A stretch of DNA of 64,000 nt from positions 61,326,844 to 61,390,843 of the forward strand of contig OY992540.1 of assembly GCA_963921195.1 (NCBI GenBank). The letters run 5' to 3'. This stretch comes from Pegoplata infirma. Its lineage: Eukaryota; Arthropoda; Insecta; Diptera; Anthomyiidae. The translations under genes and the position numbers were made by a program. Below are positions 1 to 13,554 of the stretch, one piece after another; positions within the stretch are counted from its first letter, which is position 1; every line of letters begins with the position of its first letter. The notes below the pieces were generated by a model that saw nothing but the letters and a program-made list of their open reading frames with translations, did no database searches and was not told where the DNA came from.

Positions 1-449
1 AATTAAGTTGTTGGAAAAAAAAAAAATTAAAGAAAAGTCTTAATTGATGGCCATGTTTTAATTAAAAAAACCATCATACACACACACACATAAACAGAAA
101 CAAACATACACACTCATAGACATTAAATAAATGATAGAGAAAATATTAAACGCCAAAGTTCAACATTACACAGTGATGTAAGATAACGCGATTTCAAAGA
201 ATTTAAGGAAATCTCTTTGATAGAAGGTAAATTTTAAAAATTCTTTCTCTGGCAGTGTCGTAAAAACTAGATTTACACAGACAGACGGACAGACACAGCT
301 AATTGTAAGTCGATTTAAGATCGTTCAGGATCACGAATATTTACAATTTAATAGTATTCCCGCCCGGTAATTCCTTATCGGTAATATTAATTTGCCTATA
401 ACAGACCGGAGGGTATCTCAGGAATACTCTTTCTCCGACCATCACTGGA
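1..449. other. AT-rich flank with partial dispersed repeat
   Basis: No gene is visible. A short CA microsatellite lies at about 73-90. Positions 277-300 hold a GACAGACGGACAGACA tract followed by a decayed match to the fly dispersed repeat in minus orientation (compare 7106-7690), so about 180-330 is probably a worn fragment of it. Confidence 0.5.
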
Positions 450-1915
450 TAATTTTCAGCATTGATATCTCAATGCCCAGACGAAACTGAGATCGTCACT
501 GCAATACGTGCACTGAAGAATGGCAAGGCACCAGGCGTACACAACATTAACCCTGAACTGCTTAAGGCTGATCCGACTCTTAGCGCTAAAATAATCTACC
601 CTACTATCAGAGACTTTTGGACATCACAATCTCTTCCTGCTGAACTAAGTGAAGGAGTGATAATAAAACTACCCAAGAAAGGAGACTTAACAGAATGTAA
701 AAATTGGCGGGGTATAACTCTTGTAACCATGATTAATAAGGTGTTAGCGAATATAATCCATGCTAGATTTCAGCAGATCTTCGAAATGAGCAAGCTCATT
801 TCGATCATATAAATAGTCCACGGATCATAGTGGAACAGACGGTGGAATGGAGTTCTCCACTATACCTGATATTTAACGACTTCGCCAAAGCATTCGATAT
901 GATCCACCATCAGGCAATTTGGCACGCACTTCGATGCAAGGGAGTTCCACCTGTGATAATCGACTTAATCAAAGCTCTGTATGAATGTAAGCAATCCAAT
1001 TGGTGTAAGCAGTGGGGTACGACAGGGATGTAGCCTATCTCCGCTGTTATTCAATATTGTATTGGATTCAATTATGCAGCAAGCAGCCGGAATAAGAGAA
1101 GGCATTACATGGGGTATGAATTGTCGATTGGAAGACCTTGACTACGCTGATGATATTTGCCTGCTCGCACATAACTTTACCGACATGTCAGCCAAATTGG
1201 ATCAGATACATCAGCTAGCATCTTGTGTTGGTCTTCATATTAACTTCGACAAAACTAAGGTTCTACGTATCAATTCGACTAATCTCTCCAAGTTCAGAGT
1301 GAACAACATAGAACTCGAGGATATCCAATCGTTTTGCTACTTAGGAAGTATCATATCAACAACAGGCGGCTCACGTGATGATATTGCATATCGCATAAGA
1401 AAAGCAAAACAGTCTTTTGGTGCATTACAAAGAGTATGGAAGTCACCACAAATACATATAAAAACTAAGCTTCGCCTTTTCTCCTCTAATGTTTGCTCTA
1501 TCCTGCTATATGGATGTGAGTCCTGGAACTCTACTGCAAGCGATATCCAATCCCTGCAAGTATTTGTTAATCGTTGCTTGCAAAAAATTTTGCGAATATT
1601 TTGGCAGAACGTAGTCTCCTGGCAGAACGTAGTCTCCTGGCAGAGAACAGATGAAATCCGAATTTGCATAGAAATTGCAAAGAGGAAATGGAGCTGGGTT
1701 GGTAGTATTTTGAGAAGACCACATGATGATATATCAAAGATGGCAATTGACTGGAACCCTCATGGCAGCAGAAGAAGAGGTAGACCCGCTAACACCTGGA
1801 GAAGGCAACTAGAATCCGAAATTACCGAAACAAGAAGAACTTGGTCTAAGATCAGATATATATATATCAATATATATATCTCAATGGAGAAAAGGATCCC
1901 TTATATGAAGTAAAA
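450..1915 (+). pseudogene. 5'-truncated LINE reverse transcriptase (RTE/DUF6451-like), copy 1
   Basis: Remnant of a non-LTR retrotransposon polyprotein; the intact protein would copy its own RNA into DNA at a nicked target. The translation begins in the RT fingers with a KNGKAPG motif, then WRGITL, then FAKAFD (catalytic Asp) in another frame, then GVRQGCSLSPLLFN, and LDYADDICLL with the YADD active site near 1138-1152. It continues through FCYLGSIIS, a conserved LLYGCESW block, and the C-terminal RRRGRPANTWRR signature. The endonuclease domain is missing. Two frameshifts (about 812-830 and 980-1030) and a stop near 812 disable it. An 18-bp unit is tandemly duplicated at 1603-1636, and a TA run interrupts the tail near 1855-1880. 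The class name comes from family knowledge; the RT assignment is firm. A second, shorter copy lies at 5375-5875. Confidence 0.85.
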
Positions 1916-1919
1916 GGAA

Positions 1920-3396
1920 ATGAACAGGGTTGAAATTCAAAGTATTGGGAAAGTGTCTCCAGAAATGAAGAAACCGGTCAGCATACAAGATTTGGACAAA
2001 TCTGTTAGTTTAGTGACGTTTATCACGAATTCTGTCCAAAGCTCCTTCCTCCGAAGAAGGTCTATAAACTATGGTGGACGCCGGAGCTCTAGCCTCTCAA
2101 AACAGTATTTGATAACGCAAAGAAAGAAAATACGATGGAAGACTGGAAGAATTATCGTCTCAGCTTTAGTGCTTTTAAAAGGAAAACCATAAAGGAGATT
2201 CTTGGTTCATATTCTGTGAAGAATTGTTGGGATCTACAGAGTAGGCTAGGCTTCATAAAGTTCTTTCCAAAGATCCCAGTGTACAAAGTTATCTCTATAA
2301 GTAAGATGGATCTTTCGCAGAAATCAGTCAGGAAATCATAGAAGCTCTGAGGAATACCAATTTCCCGGTTTGCAAGGATGAGGTGAATAAAGAAACTCCG
2401 TCGGGCATGCTTTCACCAAATGCAATTCCGATAAATAACTCGTCAGAACAACATTGGACGAACGTAAGACAATGCGGGCGGTCCGTTTCTTCAAGACGTA
2501 CAAATCGAAAGGTCCTTAAATGATTTTTCCGGCACTCTTGCAGGTGTCCTTCGGGATATTCATGCAATGGCTGCTGCGTATCTTTATGGGCAGTCTGTCA
2601 TCGGGATATATACCCTCTGAATGGTGGGACGTAAAAATGGTCTTAATCCCCAAAGTGGAAAATAGAAACCACAATGCCGCAAAGGATTGCAGACCTACCA
2701 GTTTGTCATCGTTTTTATTGAAAACTTTGAACAGACTGGTTGATGTTTATGCGAGAAGTACCCTAACATCAGACAACTCCAGCGAGGCTAGAGACGTCTA
2801 TCTTAAGGGTAGGTCTGCAGAGACGGCTTTAATTGATGTTGTCGAGTCATGTTTTGGCATCATTCTAGGACGTGGATGGAGCGTTCATCAATGTCAAAAT
2901 ATCATCAATTCTTTATGCCCTACAAAATACAGGCATGGACACAGAAATTACTTTATGGACGGACAACATGCTGAAAGGCAGGGCAATTAACTCGAAGATA
3001 GGTGATGGCGAATCGAGAAAGTAGTTGCAAGGGTGACTCCACAAGGGGGAGGATCTCTCCCCTTCTGCGGAATATTATAATAACTAAGATTTTCGAGTCA
3101 CTGAACGGAATGGGTATCAACGTCGTGATTATGAGCAAAGGTAAGTTTTTACCAACAGTTAGTGAACTCTGAAATAAGCGCTTGACGTGGGCAAAACACA
3201 ATGGTCAGAAATTTAATCCCGCTAAAGAACTCCTATTGTTTACGAAAAGAACTAAGATAGGCAGGTTCATTCTTCCCAAATTAGATGGAATCACCCTGGA
3301 ACTATCTATTGAGACGAAATACCTTGGTGTAATCCTTGACTAAAAGCTTTCTTGGAAAAGGAATACGGAGGAAAAATTAAAAACCATTATGTGCCT
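1920..3396 (+). pseudogene. LINE ORF2 remnant (I/LOA-like, RNase H class), segment 1: linker and RT
   Basis: Decayed non-LTR retrotransposon ORF2. Around 2068-2200 the linker upstream of RT can be followed (a LWWTPEL-like motif, then a basic stretch ending FSAFKRKTIKE). At 2590-2830 the RT fingers read GYIPSEWWDVKMVLIPK, then a KDCRPTSLSSFLLKTL block and KGRSAETAL. From about 3040 there is a VTPQGG relic of the VPQGGVLSP motif, and at 3190-3345 the thumb region ending KYLGVILD. The YADD active site is gone. Several stops and frame changes make it dead. The element is split: a dispersed repeat sits at 3397-4012, the body resumes at 4013-4409, a foldback sits at 4410-5039, and RNase H follows at 5040-5372. 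Clade naming is inference from the RNase H and motif style. Confidence 0.75.
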
Positions 3397-4012
3397 TTTA
3401 TACCCTCCATCCACAGTATGGGGGTATACTCACTTTTTCATTCCATTTCTAACGCATCGAAATATCGGTCGGAGCACCATAAAGTATTTATATTATTGAT
3501 CCATGATCCATTTTAAGACAGTCTATGAATGTCCGTCTGTCCGTCCATCTGTCTATAGATGGCACGTTGCAGTCCTCCTGAAATTAGGCACGAATATGTC
3601 CTACAATCATAGGCAGGGGCAGAAAAGTTCCCACTTGAGGAACTACGCCAACCTCTGAAAAGCACAATTTTTAACATGATTTTTGTATTTTTGTTTAACA
3701 AATAAAACAATTTTATGCAAAAAGTAGTTTAGTCCTGCACTAGGACCGGGAGGATTAAAACATTTTGTTTCATTTGTCCCACCCAATTTTTAGGGCGTGG
3801 ATGTTAAAAATAGTTTGAATAATGATAAAATTGTATTTCTTTAGTGCAAAAAGCATAATAAATAAATTAAACGTTATTCGCGAGGGGAGGTGTGACCCAC
3901 AGCCCCCCTGAAGCACTCCCCACCAAAAAAAAATTAAGGGCCCCTTTATTTTGTTTATAAGTTGGGGATATAAAAGATTCGGCACAAAATCATTTAACAT
4001 TCTAACTTTTTT
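3397..4012 (+). repeat. Calyptrate-type dispersed repeat inserted in LINE
   Basis: It starts with TATACCCTCCATCCACAG, carries CATAAAGTAT and GTCCGTCTGTCCGTCC near 3530-3550, and ends near 3990-4012 with GATTCGGCACAAAATC...TTAAC...CTAACTTTTTT. That is the usual 3' end of this family. The LINE protein stops matching just before it and resumes just after it, which fixes the borders. The body (for example GGCACGAATATGTC, AGTCCTGCAC.AGGACC) is shared with 55275-55780, so these two are one subfamily. The element class is not known to me. Confidence 0.75.
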
Positions 4013-4409
4013 CTTCCTGCAGGAAAACTTTCGGAAGACAGTGAGAACCAAACCGTATTTCATCCACTGGATGGGTGGTGTTACCATTATACCAATACTA
4101 TGGTTCCCTTGAGTCATTTAGAGCAGTGAATAAGAAATCATACCTCTGAAACCTACGAAAGCTACAACGACTGGCGTGTGTGGGTACCACTGTTGCTATT
4201 ATATCGGCACCCCAGGCCGGTCTGGAAGTGATGCTAAACATTCAGCCCTTGGATTTTTACATCAAGAGCACAGCCATAAAATCTGCCTGAGGTTAAGAAA
4301 ACACAAAACCGACTATATCTCACTGCTGATGAACTTTCACAGAAACTTCGAAGTCCAACTACACACCCCTCATCAACAAGTAACTCCTCTTTTATAAATT
4401 GTGTACACG
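4013..4409 (+). pseudogene. LINE ORF2 remnant (I/LOA-like), segment 2
   Basis: This continues the LINE of 1920-3396. The translation gives a CRKTFGRQ relic, a WV...YQYYGSLESFRAV stretch, and then LQRLACVGTTVAIISAPQ followed by LEVMLNIQPLDFYIKS. The last blocks match the conserved segment that lies between RT and RNase H in I/LOA/jockey-type ORF2 proteins (LQRLACVGITGA-like, ALEVLLNLPPLD-like). Stops follow near 4290. Its position between two insertions shows that it belongs to the same original element. Confidence 0.65.
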
Positions 4410-5039
4410 AAAATCCTAGCTGATCCTGTTTCGTGTTATTGCTAGATAAAAACACTGTTCGACAACAAAAACCTCCCAGTGAAATTTACAATTTCTCCTG
4501 AATTCAAATCTGCCATACAATTTTTTCTAGCACATATCGTTTTTGAAATATTTGAAAACCCAATAATTCCGAACTTTTGGAGTTCCACTGTTATGCCGTT
4601 TTCAAAAAATAGGACTTGATTTCATATAAAAAGGACCTCCTGATTCCAACGCGAATATCTCTCGTTTTTGAGATATTCGCGTTCGGTATTTTCGAGTGGA
4701 ACAATATTCAAACGCGAATATCTCGAAAACGGAATATACTAGAAAAATTTGAATTGCAGTTTTGGAATAAGAAGGAGAAGGCTAATTTTATATGAAAGTC
4801 CTTTTTTTTGGAAGAATCTGTAACAATGGACCATCAAAAGCGCCAAATTATTGGTTTTTTGACTTTTTAAAAGCGAATTTCTCAAATCGTGCTAGAAAAG
4901 CCAAAAGAAATTGGATAGCAGATTTGGGTTTAAGAAAGAAAAATGTATAAGAATCAGTTGGATATTTTACTGGAAGTTTTTGTTGTCGAACAGTGTATTT
5001 ATTTAGCAATAACTCAAAAATAGGATCAGCTAGGATTTT
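4410..5039. mobile_element. 630-bp foldback element with nested hairpin
   Basis: The ends are AAATCCTAGCTGATCCTG and its complement ATAGGATCAGCTAGGATTT. The arms match imperfectly for about 250 bp: ACTGTTCGACAACAAAAAC at 4450-4470 pairs with the complement at 4975-4995. At the centre, AACGCGAATATCTC (4648-4662) and GAGATATTCGCGTT (4670-4683) form a perfect short hairpin, and a third copy of the word lies at 4714-4728. No coding capacity. I found no clear target duplication. Confidence 0.7.
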
Positions 5040-5372
5040 AGTTTTAACGATTTTTAAAGTTCAAAATAAAGAGGAGTGAAAAGCCATTAGCTGATTTTGT
5101 CACCATTTTAACACCACCTAAACTTACTTGAAGAGGAGTGTGACTACGGAAGACTGGTAGGAAATCCCTGTTATAACAGAGAATGCGATCTTAAACTTTA
5201 CGGACGGATCGAAGTGAAAAGCCATTAGCCGATTTTGTCACCATTTTAACACCACCTAAACTTACTTGAACAGGAGTGTGACTACTTAAGACTGGGAGGA
5301 AATCCCTGTTATAACAGAGAATGCGATCTTAAATTTTACGGACGGATCGAAGATGGAGATGAGTTCGGGTTC
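5040..5372 (+). pseudogene. LINE RNase H relic with internal 139-bp tandem duplication
   Basis: The frame reads an ENAILNFTDGSK-like stretch, where FTDGSK is the start of the RNase H fold with its first catalytic Asp. The segment occurs twice in tandem: 5075-5213 and 5214-5352 are near identical with a period of 139 bp, so the TDGSK motif is present twice. Stops lie in between. It is the expected 3' neighbour of the LINE segments at 1920-3396 and 4013-4409. Confidence 0.65.
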
Positions 5373-5374
5373 GT

Positions 5375-5875
5375 GAGTATTCTGCAATTTTAGTTTCCTA
5401 CAAAAACAGACTGACAAAGGCTTTTCAAGGTTTTGGAATCTTGAATAAGTTCTGGAGGTCAGCTAACATCGCAGTGTCTACTAAACTTTAAGTTTTTAAT
5501 AACAATGTAAAGTCAGTACTGCATTGTGACTCGGAGACATGGAATCTAACAAATTCAGATTTTCAAAAAATACAGGTCTTCGTCAACAAATGCCTTCGCC
5601 GAATCCTTAAAATTTTCTGGCCCCAAACTATTACAAACTCAGAGCTATGGTTTAGAACGCAACAACCTCCAACTGACCACGAGATCCAAATACGCAAGTA
5701 TAGATGGTTGGGTCATATATTACGAAAGCCAACCGATGACATCAATAGAAAATCCCTTGACTACAACCCACAGGAAGCAAGAAGAAGGGGCCGCCCTAAA
5801 AACACCTGCAGGCGTCAAGTTCAAGCCGATCTTCAAACTCTTGGTATAAAATTGAGTTTACCCAGTTTATTGTAG
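5375..5875 (+). pseudogene. LINE 3' end (RTE/DUF6451-like), copy 2
   Basis: The translation covers only the thumb and C-terminus: a FWRSANIAVSTKL block, a VLHCDSETW relic of the LLYGCESW motif, FVNKCLRRILKIFW, RWLGHILRKP and RRRGRPKNTCRR. It ends at a stop at 5873. One in-frame stop lies near 5490. The sequence parallels 1420-1860 of copy 1 but keeps a QTITNSELW segment that copy 1 has lost to its 18-bp duplication. It is 5'-truncated, as is usual for LINEs. Confidence 0.75.
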
Positions 5876-7105
5876 GAATCTGAGCTCATTATTTTAGAAC
5901 GTATAAAATGTACCAGAGTTCTAATTTTTTTACCATTTTACCCTTTTGAATGGTAATTTGGAAGAACCTATTATTTATGGATATATTTCAGAGAAGGTTA
6001 ACCTTCATTCCAAATTGCATGTTCTCTCAGTGTTTTTTTCTTTGCGGTTTTGAATTAATTATAGATGGGTACCTAGACAAATATTTTATCTTCTTGTTCT
6101 TCATAATTCTAACCACTGTGCCGTACGAGTATATATTTATATATTTATATCTTTATACAACAACCATCTAACTTAACAAAGTGTAATTATAACACATTTG
6201 GTAAGTTAACTTAGAAAATTGTCAGAAAAAAAAAAAATACTACACAACAACTAGATGATGGTGATGAGAATAAATTCCAACAAAATATTAATCGTATTTT
6301 GGTACTCCCATAATAAATCACTTAGAAAAATAATCAATTTATTAAAGATTATAACATTAAAGTCTTGTATATTTTATTTATGTGTGTATGTATTTAAAAA
6401 CAATCTTTAAATCATCTTATTATTCATACACACACTCTGACACAATAATCCTTTGTGTATCACTTAGCTTTCCTTTTTTTTTTTTGCTTTCTCCAACTTC
6501 TTCTTCATCATATTTGACAAATTTATGCAACGTGCTGGTTTACACATATGAGTCTGCATACTTTAATTGGATTGAGGATAATTTTATTTTGTATTTCTTT
6601 TATCCTTTTTCGGTATTTTCTTTATTATTTTTTTTTCGTGCTAACTATTCTTGTTCCTATTTCTATGACAACACTCTCGAAAAAACTTATGTTATTACCG
6701 TATGTGCATTTATTTTTTAATCAAATATTGTTTGATGATAAAGGCAAGAAAAAAAATATAAAAAAAATAAAATAAAAAAATAGTACTCCGTACCTTAATT
6801 AAGGCTGTAGTAAAACAAATTTGTTGGGAGGGAAATAAACACTTTGCTCATTCATGCAATTTTGCCAAACTGCAGTGATTTCTATGGCATTCAAAATAAT
6901 AAATCTATTAAAAAATCTAAAAAAACGACATTTTGTTTAAACAAAGTTCTCGAACATTGTTGTTATTTGTATAGTTGTTGCAGTATAGTGCTCAATGAGG
7001 AAAAATTTATAAACGAAAGAATTTTGACGTTTTGTGACCAAAATTTATGTCCTAACTTTTTGAACAAATCCGACTCAAACATTTTTCGGAACTTAAAAAT
7101 TTTGT
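5876..7105. other. AT-rich stretch, no gene seen
   Basis: Low-complexity AT-rich DNA with T and A runs. A weak inverted pair (ATGTGTGTATG near 6380 and CATACACACAC near 6425) frames about 55 bp. I see no motif, RNA gene or convincing reading frame; the hydrophobic translations here reflect T-richness. Confidence 0.5.
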
Positions 7106-7690
7106 AAAAAACAAGTAACAAAGTTAAATTCGTCCTTCCCAAATGTTTTGGTACTCTGCACAATGCAAAAATGATTATTGCAAAAAACTTTTATTAAAAG
7201 GAAACTACTTTTGGGGAAAAAAATTTCAAAAAAATTTCCGAGAAAAAAAAATTTTGTGAAAAAAAAAATCGGCGATTTTGTTCCTTGTTTGTAAAAAAAT
7301 ATGTTCGTACTTGCTTAAATACCAATCGGTGTTCAATTCTGGTCACATGTGTCAACCAGCAGCCGAATTAAAGCATTTTGTATTTTTAGGTTATGTTGAA
7401 TGTGCCAAAATCTTCGAGGTGTCTTTACATTTTCGTTCATAACTTTTGAACCATATCGCAATACCAAACTTCTTGGGGCAACATCAAGTAAATATGTTAA
7501 GTTTCAGTCATATTCGTGGATTATTCTGGCTGTGATCACCATTTCTACAGACGGACGGACAGACAGACGGACATCGCTAGAATGTCTTAAAATAAATCAT
7601 TGATCAATAACACTTTTTTGGGGTCCCAGACCGATATTTCGATTAGCTACAAACGGAATGACAAACTCATATGTACCACCTATCACTAAC
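7106..7690 (-). repeat. Calyptrate-type dispersed repeat, minus copy
   Basis: It begins with AACAAGTAACAAAGTTAAATTCG, the complement of the family 3' end, and ends with ACAAACGGAATGACAAAC and TATGTACCACC. ACAGACGGACGGACAGACAG lies at 7548-7567. The body word CAACCAGCAGCCGAATTAAA (near 7355) is shared with 45190 and 54640, which defines a second subfamily. Confidence 0.75.
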
Positions 7691-8509
7691 AAGGATGGTG
7701 TTTTAGAGGGCAGTTCACCTACGATTGTCCTGAAACTTGTAAGTGGGAATGGGTGTAGAAAAATAAGAGTTAACAAATTTGAAAAAGGGTTGCAACCTTA
7801 CGAAAAAGTTAGGGTTTTCGGGAAAATCCGAATAAAATCCTCAAACGAAAAATACGGGTCAGATTAATTTTAATAGAGATTATTTTATATGAATTTTGCG
7901 GTAGTACGTATATTAGGGTGGGGCGATTAGTAAGGAAGGAAAAAAATCTCAATGGGCGCTTCGCGTTTCTGATTCTTGGGATTGTACTGAGCAAAAAAGT
8001 CAACTAGACCATACGTCTACGGTGAAAATCGAGCCTCCCGATTTTGACTTGAAGTTTTTTCTCAGACTTCATTTTTTTTGGAAAATTTGCAAATTTTCTT
8101 GGGCTCATATTTCGTAAACTATTTGAAATTTTGACTTATTTTCAAAAGTAAAGTTGTAGCTATTGTCTCGGGCTACAATTTCTTTAAACATATTACTTAG
8201 AAAAAACTTCGTTTTCATGGTCAAAAAGTCAAAAAATGTAGAAAATTCACCACTTTTTGTAATTTTTTTTGGATATTTTGGCCTATAACAGCCAAACCAT
8301 TGAGATTTTTGATCCAATACTAAGACAAAAATTGTAGCCAAGACAATAGTTAAGAACTCTCTAGTACATCGCAAAAGCATTGGAACGCTCCTTCAGTCAG
8401 TTTTGGCCTTGTGAAAGTGCAAATTTTTTGTGAAAATATTGATAAATTACCATTTTCAGTTGTTCATAGCGCAAGATCATAAAAATGTTCTATTTCATAT
8501 TTTTATTAT

Positions 8510-10168
<1,659 letters not shown>

Positions 10169-10510
10169 TATTCTATTTATTTTATTTCTTATTTTTTATT
10201 CTTGTATTGTTTTAAGTTCATTTAACGCATTTTAGTTAGTTTATTGTAAACGATCACCAGAGACTTTTATTTTTTTTTTAAATACCATCAGGACGGTTTT
10301 ATGGACCTAGAAGGCCTCTGGAACCTAGCCCTCTTTATATTTATTTTTCTTTTTTAATTACCTTTAATTTAAGTATCCACACAAACCTGAAGGTTCTTTT
10401 GGCTCCAGGTGGGTCCGAGGCCCAGCCCTTTAAATTTTAATTTCTTGTTTCCTCCAAAAAATGTTTGTGCTTCGTAAAATGCGCTTTTGCCAAAAAATTT
10501 ATGAAATATG

Positions 10511-11315
10511 AAAAAAATATTGATAAAAAAAATGTATTATAACAAAATATTGATGAAAAAAAAATTATGAAAAAAAATATTGATGAAAAAAAAAATAGTT
10601 ATGGAAAAAAATATTGATAAAAAAATATAGATAAAAAAAAAATATTGATGAAAAAAACAAATATTGATGAAAAAAAATATTGATAAAAAATATGATGAAA
10701 AAAAAATTTTTGATAAAAAAAAATATTGATGAAAAAAAAAAAATATTGATGAAAAAAACAAATATTGATGAAAAAAAATATTGATGAAAAATATGATGAA
10801 AAAAAAAAATTGTTGATAAAAAAAAAATATTGATGAAAAAAAAAAATATTGATGAAAAAAAATATTGATGCAATAAAAATATTGATGAAAAAAAAAAATA
10901 TTGAGGAAAAAAAATATTGATGAGAAAAAAAAAATATTGATGAGAAGAAAAAAAATATTGATGAAAAAAAAAATATTGATGAAAAAAATATTGAGGAAAA
11001 AAAAATATTGATGAAAAAAAAAAAATATTGATGAAAAAAAAAATATTGAGGAAAACAAAATATTGAGGAAAAAAAATATTGATGAAAAAAAAAATATTAA
11101 GGAAAAAAAATATTGATGAAAAAAAAATATTGATGAAAAAAAATATTGAAGAAAAAAAAAATATTGATGAAAAAAAAAAAAAAAAATGAGGAAAAAAAAA
11201 TATTAATGAAAAAAAAAATATTGAGGAAAAAAAAAAAATATTGATGAAAAAAAAAATATTGATAAAAAAAAATATTGAGGAAAAAAAATATTGATGAAAA
11301 AAAAAATATTGATGC
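10511..11315. repeat. A-rich AATATTGATG minisatellite
   Basis: About 45 units of roughly 15-20 bp, each an A run followed by TATTGATG (variants TATTGAGG, TATTGATA). Unit length varies through the A run. The minus strand is open over long stretches only because the unit lacks stops there. It lies inside the foldback, separated from the TTTA array by about 340 bp of non-repetitive spacer. Confidence 0.95.
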
Positions 11316-12165
11316 AATATAATTATGTTACGTTTTATTCACCAGCTGGTGAATATTTGTTATATTCCCCACGAGGTGAATTATTATCCAAGTTACAAAC
11401 CCAAGTTACAAAAATGTTTGGTTTTAAGAAAATGAAAACAGTAATTCCAATTTTCTTTTTTGTTAATCGTTAGGTTATATAGTCAAACTGAGGTGGCGTC
11501 CTGCAACTATTTTAAAATTAGACACCAGCCAAAAAACATTATCATGTTAAAAACATTATATTTTTAGATAAAAAAGTGGAAAAAATAAGAAATAGAACAT
11601 TTTTATGATTTTGCGCTATGAACAACTGAAAATGGTAATTTATCAATATTTTCACAAAAATTTGCACTTTCACAAGGCCAAAACTGCCTGAAGGAGCGTT
11701 CTAATGCTTTTGCGATGTACTAGAGAGTTTTTAACTATTGTCTTGGCTACAATTTTTGTCTTAGTATTGAATCGAAAATCTCAATGGTTTGGCTGTTATA
11801 GGTCAAAGTATCCAAAAAAAATTACAAAAAGTGGTGAATTTTCTACATTTTCGACTTTTTGACCATGAAAACAAAGTTTTTTCTAAGTAATATGTTCAAA
11901 GAAATTGTAGCCCGTGACAATAACTACAACTTTACTTTTGAAAATAAGTTGAAGTTTCAAATAGTTTACGAAATATGAGCCCAAGAAAAATTGCAAATTT
12001 TCCAAAAAAAATAAAGTCTGAGAAAAAACTTCAAGTCAAAATCGGGAGGCTCGATTTTCACCGTAGACGTATGGTCTAGTTGACTTTTTTGCTCAGTACA
12101 ATCCCAAGAATCAGAAACGCGAAGCGCCCACTAAGATGTTCAAATCGCCCCACCCTAACGTATAT

Positions 12166-12447
12166 ACCTCTCCATATAAACTACCTCAACGTTTTTACAT
12201 ATTTGAAGATTGGCATTGTATTGGCCATCAAAAAACCTTTCGATCTGTATAAAATTTTCATATAGATTCTTTTAAAGAAATGTGAAAAATCCTTAAAAAC
12301 CTAAAAAAACAGTTTCCCCCTCCCCTTTTAACCGCTAAATGTGAGTTTGGGCAGCTAACAAAAAACAGGTAACTCTTATTTTCTTACCCTCTTTGCCATA
12401 TACAAGTTTCAGTAGAATCGCTATGTGCCCTGTGAAAGACCTTCCTT
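12166..12447. repeat. Old partial copy of the CAAGGGAAGT element (right end)
   Basis: About 12310-12446 aligns with 28750-28895: a CCCCCTCC run, CTAAATGTGAGTTTGGGC, GCTAACAAAAAA, then a decayed GACCTTCCTTG end followed by TAA. It is more diverged than the copies at 28322 and 52554. The left end cannot be placed. Confidence 0.45.
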
Positions 12448-12611
12448 GTAAGTGGAGGGTACACAAAAATTTATATAAACCTTTTTACTGAGTTTATCAT
12501 CCCAAAATACTTATTTCAGAAAGCGAAAAAAATTCCAAAAATATTGTATGTTCAAAAATGTTAGGAACATGGAAAGTTTTTCAAAATTTATGAAAAAAAT
12601 TTTGTTCTGGA

Positions 12612-13078
12612 CTTTTTTTACGTTGAACCAACACTCAGGGAATGCCCCTATTAATGCAGTGCATTGTGTTGATATCAGGTAAATAGGTTATGAGGAGAAA
12701 TATAGAGGAAGTAGTGTTTGTGAAAATTTTACTTGAATTTATCGACATTGAAAGAAGCCGGGAAGACCTTCGCCGGGAGATTATTCAACATAGGGCGAGT
12801 GATAAACGAACCTTCTCTGTAAAGCGAAGTGCTATCAACTGAAAATCGACAACAAACGAATATGATGTACTAGACAACCGAGTATTGCGAACAAAAATTC
12901 GGGCTCTATGTTTAAGTTCACTTATCATTACTTTCGACAGCGCTGAGCATATTGCGATTGGTCGGTTATTATCAACATCTTTTTTAGGGATTGGCTACAC
13001 ATTGGCAACCTTCCAACATGATGGAAAGATTTCCGTGCGGACGTACTAACTTCGAAGCACACTGTTTTAGCACCAGTG
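12612..13078 (-). pseudogene. CR1/jockey-like LINE, internally deleted 3' part
   Basis: The minus strand matches the LINE of 26405-29690. GAACCAACACTCAGG (near 12627) and TGCAGTGCATTGTGTTGATAT are the complement of its 3' untranslated end at 29640-29690. 12930-13078 is the complement of its RT region near 27580-27770 (AATCGCAATATGCTCAGCGC, AACGTTGCCAATGTG-type matches). At about 12942 the RT block is joined straight to the C-terminal block that lies near 29385 in the full copy, so about 1.6 kb of RT core is missing. The 5' continuation is at 15428-15790, across an insertion. Confidence 0.75.
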
Positions 13079-13554
13079 CACAGTGACACATTTGGCCAAT
13101 CTAGGACGACAAAAATCCAATTTTATTTATATTGTCTAGAAACTCGGTATAAATGTTCGTTTTGACTTCAAAAACAACATTATGAAAAATATGGGAGGCC
13201 AGTTAACAGCCACGCCCACTTTTTAAAAATTTTTAATTTTGTTGTAATTTCTTTAAACTTGGTATATATACTCTCAAGGACTGTAGAAATAATATCACAA
13301 AAAAGGGGGCGATCAGACAACTGCCACGCCCACTTTTTAAAAATATGTTTAAAAAATATCTAAAAACAAGGTTTACATATCGTCCCACTGTAGTCGGCGT
13401 CGCAGACGATCGCAAAAGATAGCCGTTGAAATAAGTACTATGGATATTGGTCAATATGTCTGAAAAAGTCTGGCGAGCAATAGAGACCGAACACAAAAGT
13501 TCTATTCCATAAAAAAAAAAAATAAATATATAATTTTCTTTTCAAAAATTTTTA

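Noticed and set aside
5950..6775. Hydrophobic open frames resembling membrane proteins
   Set aside because: They reflect T-rich low complexity; no start context, conserved motif or splice support.
10537..11317. Long minus-strand frames of FFFHQYFF repeats
   Set aside because: They are translations of the A-rich AATATTGATG minisatellite.
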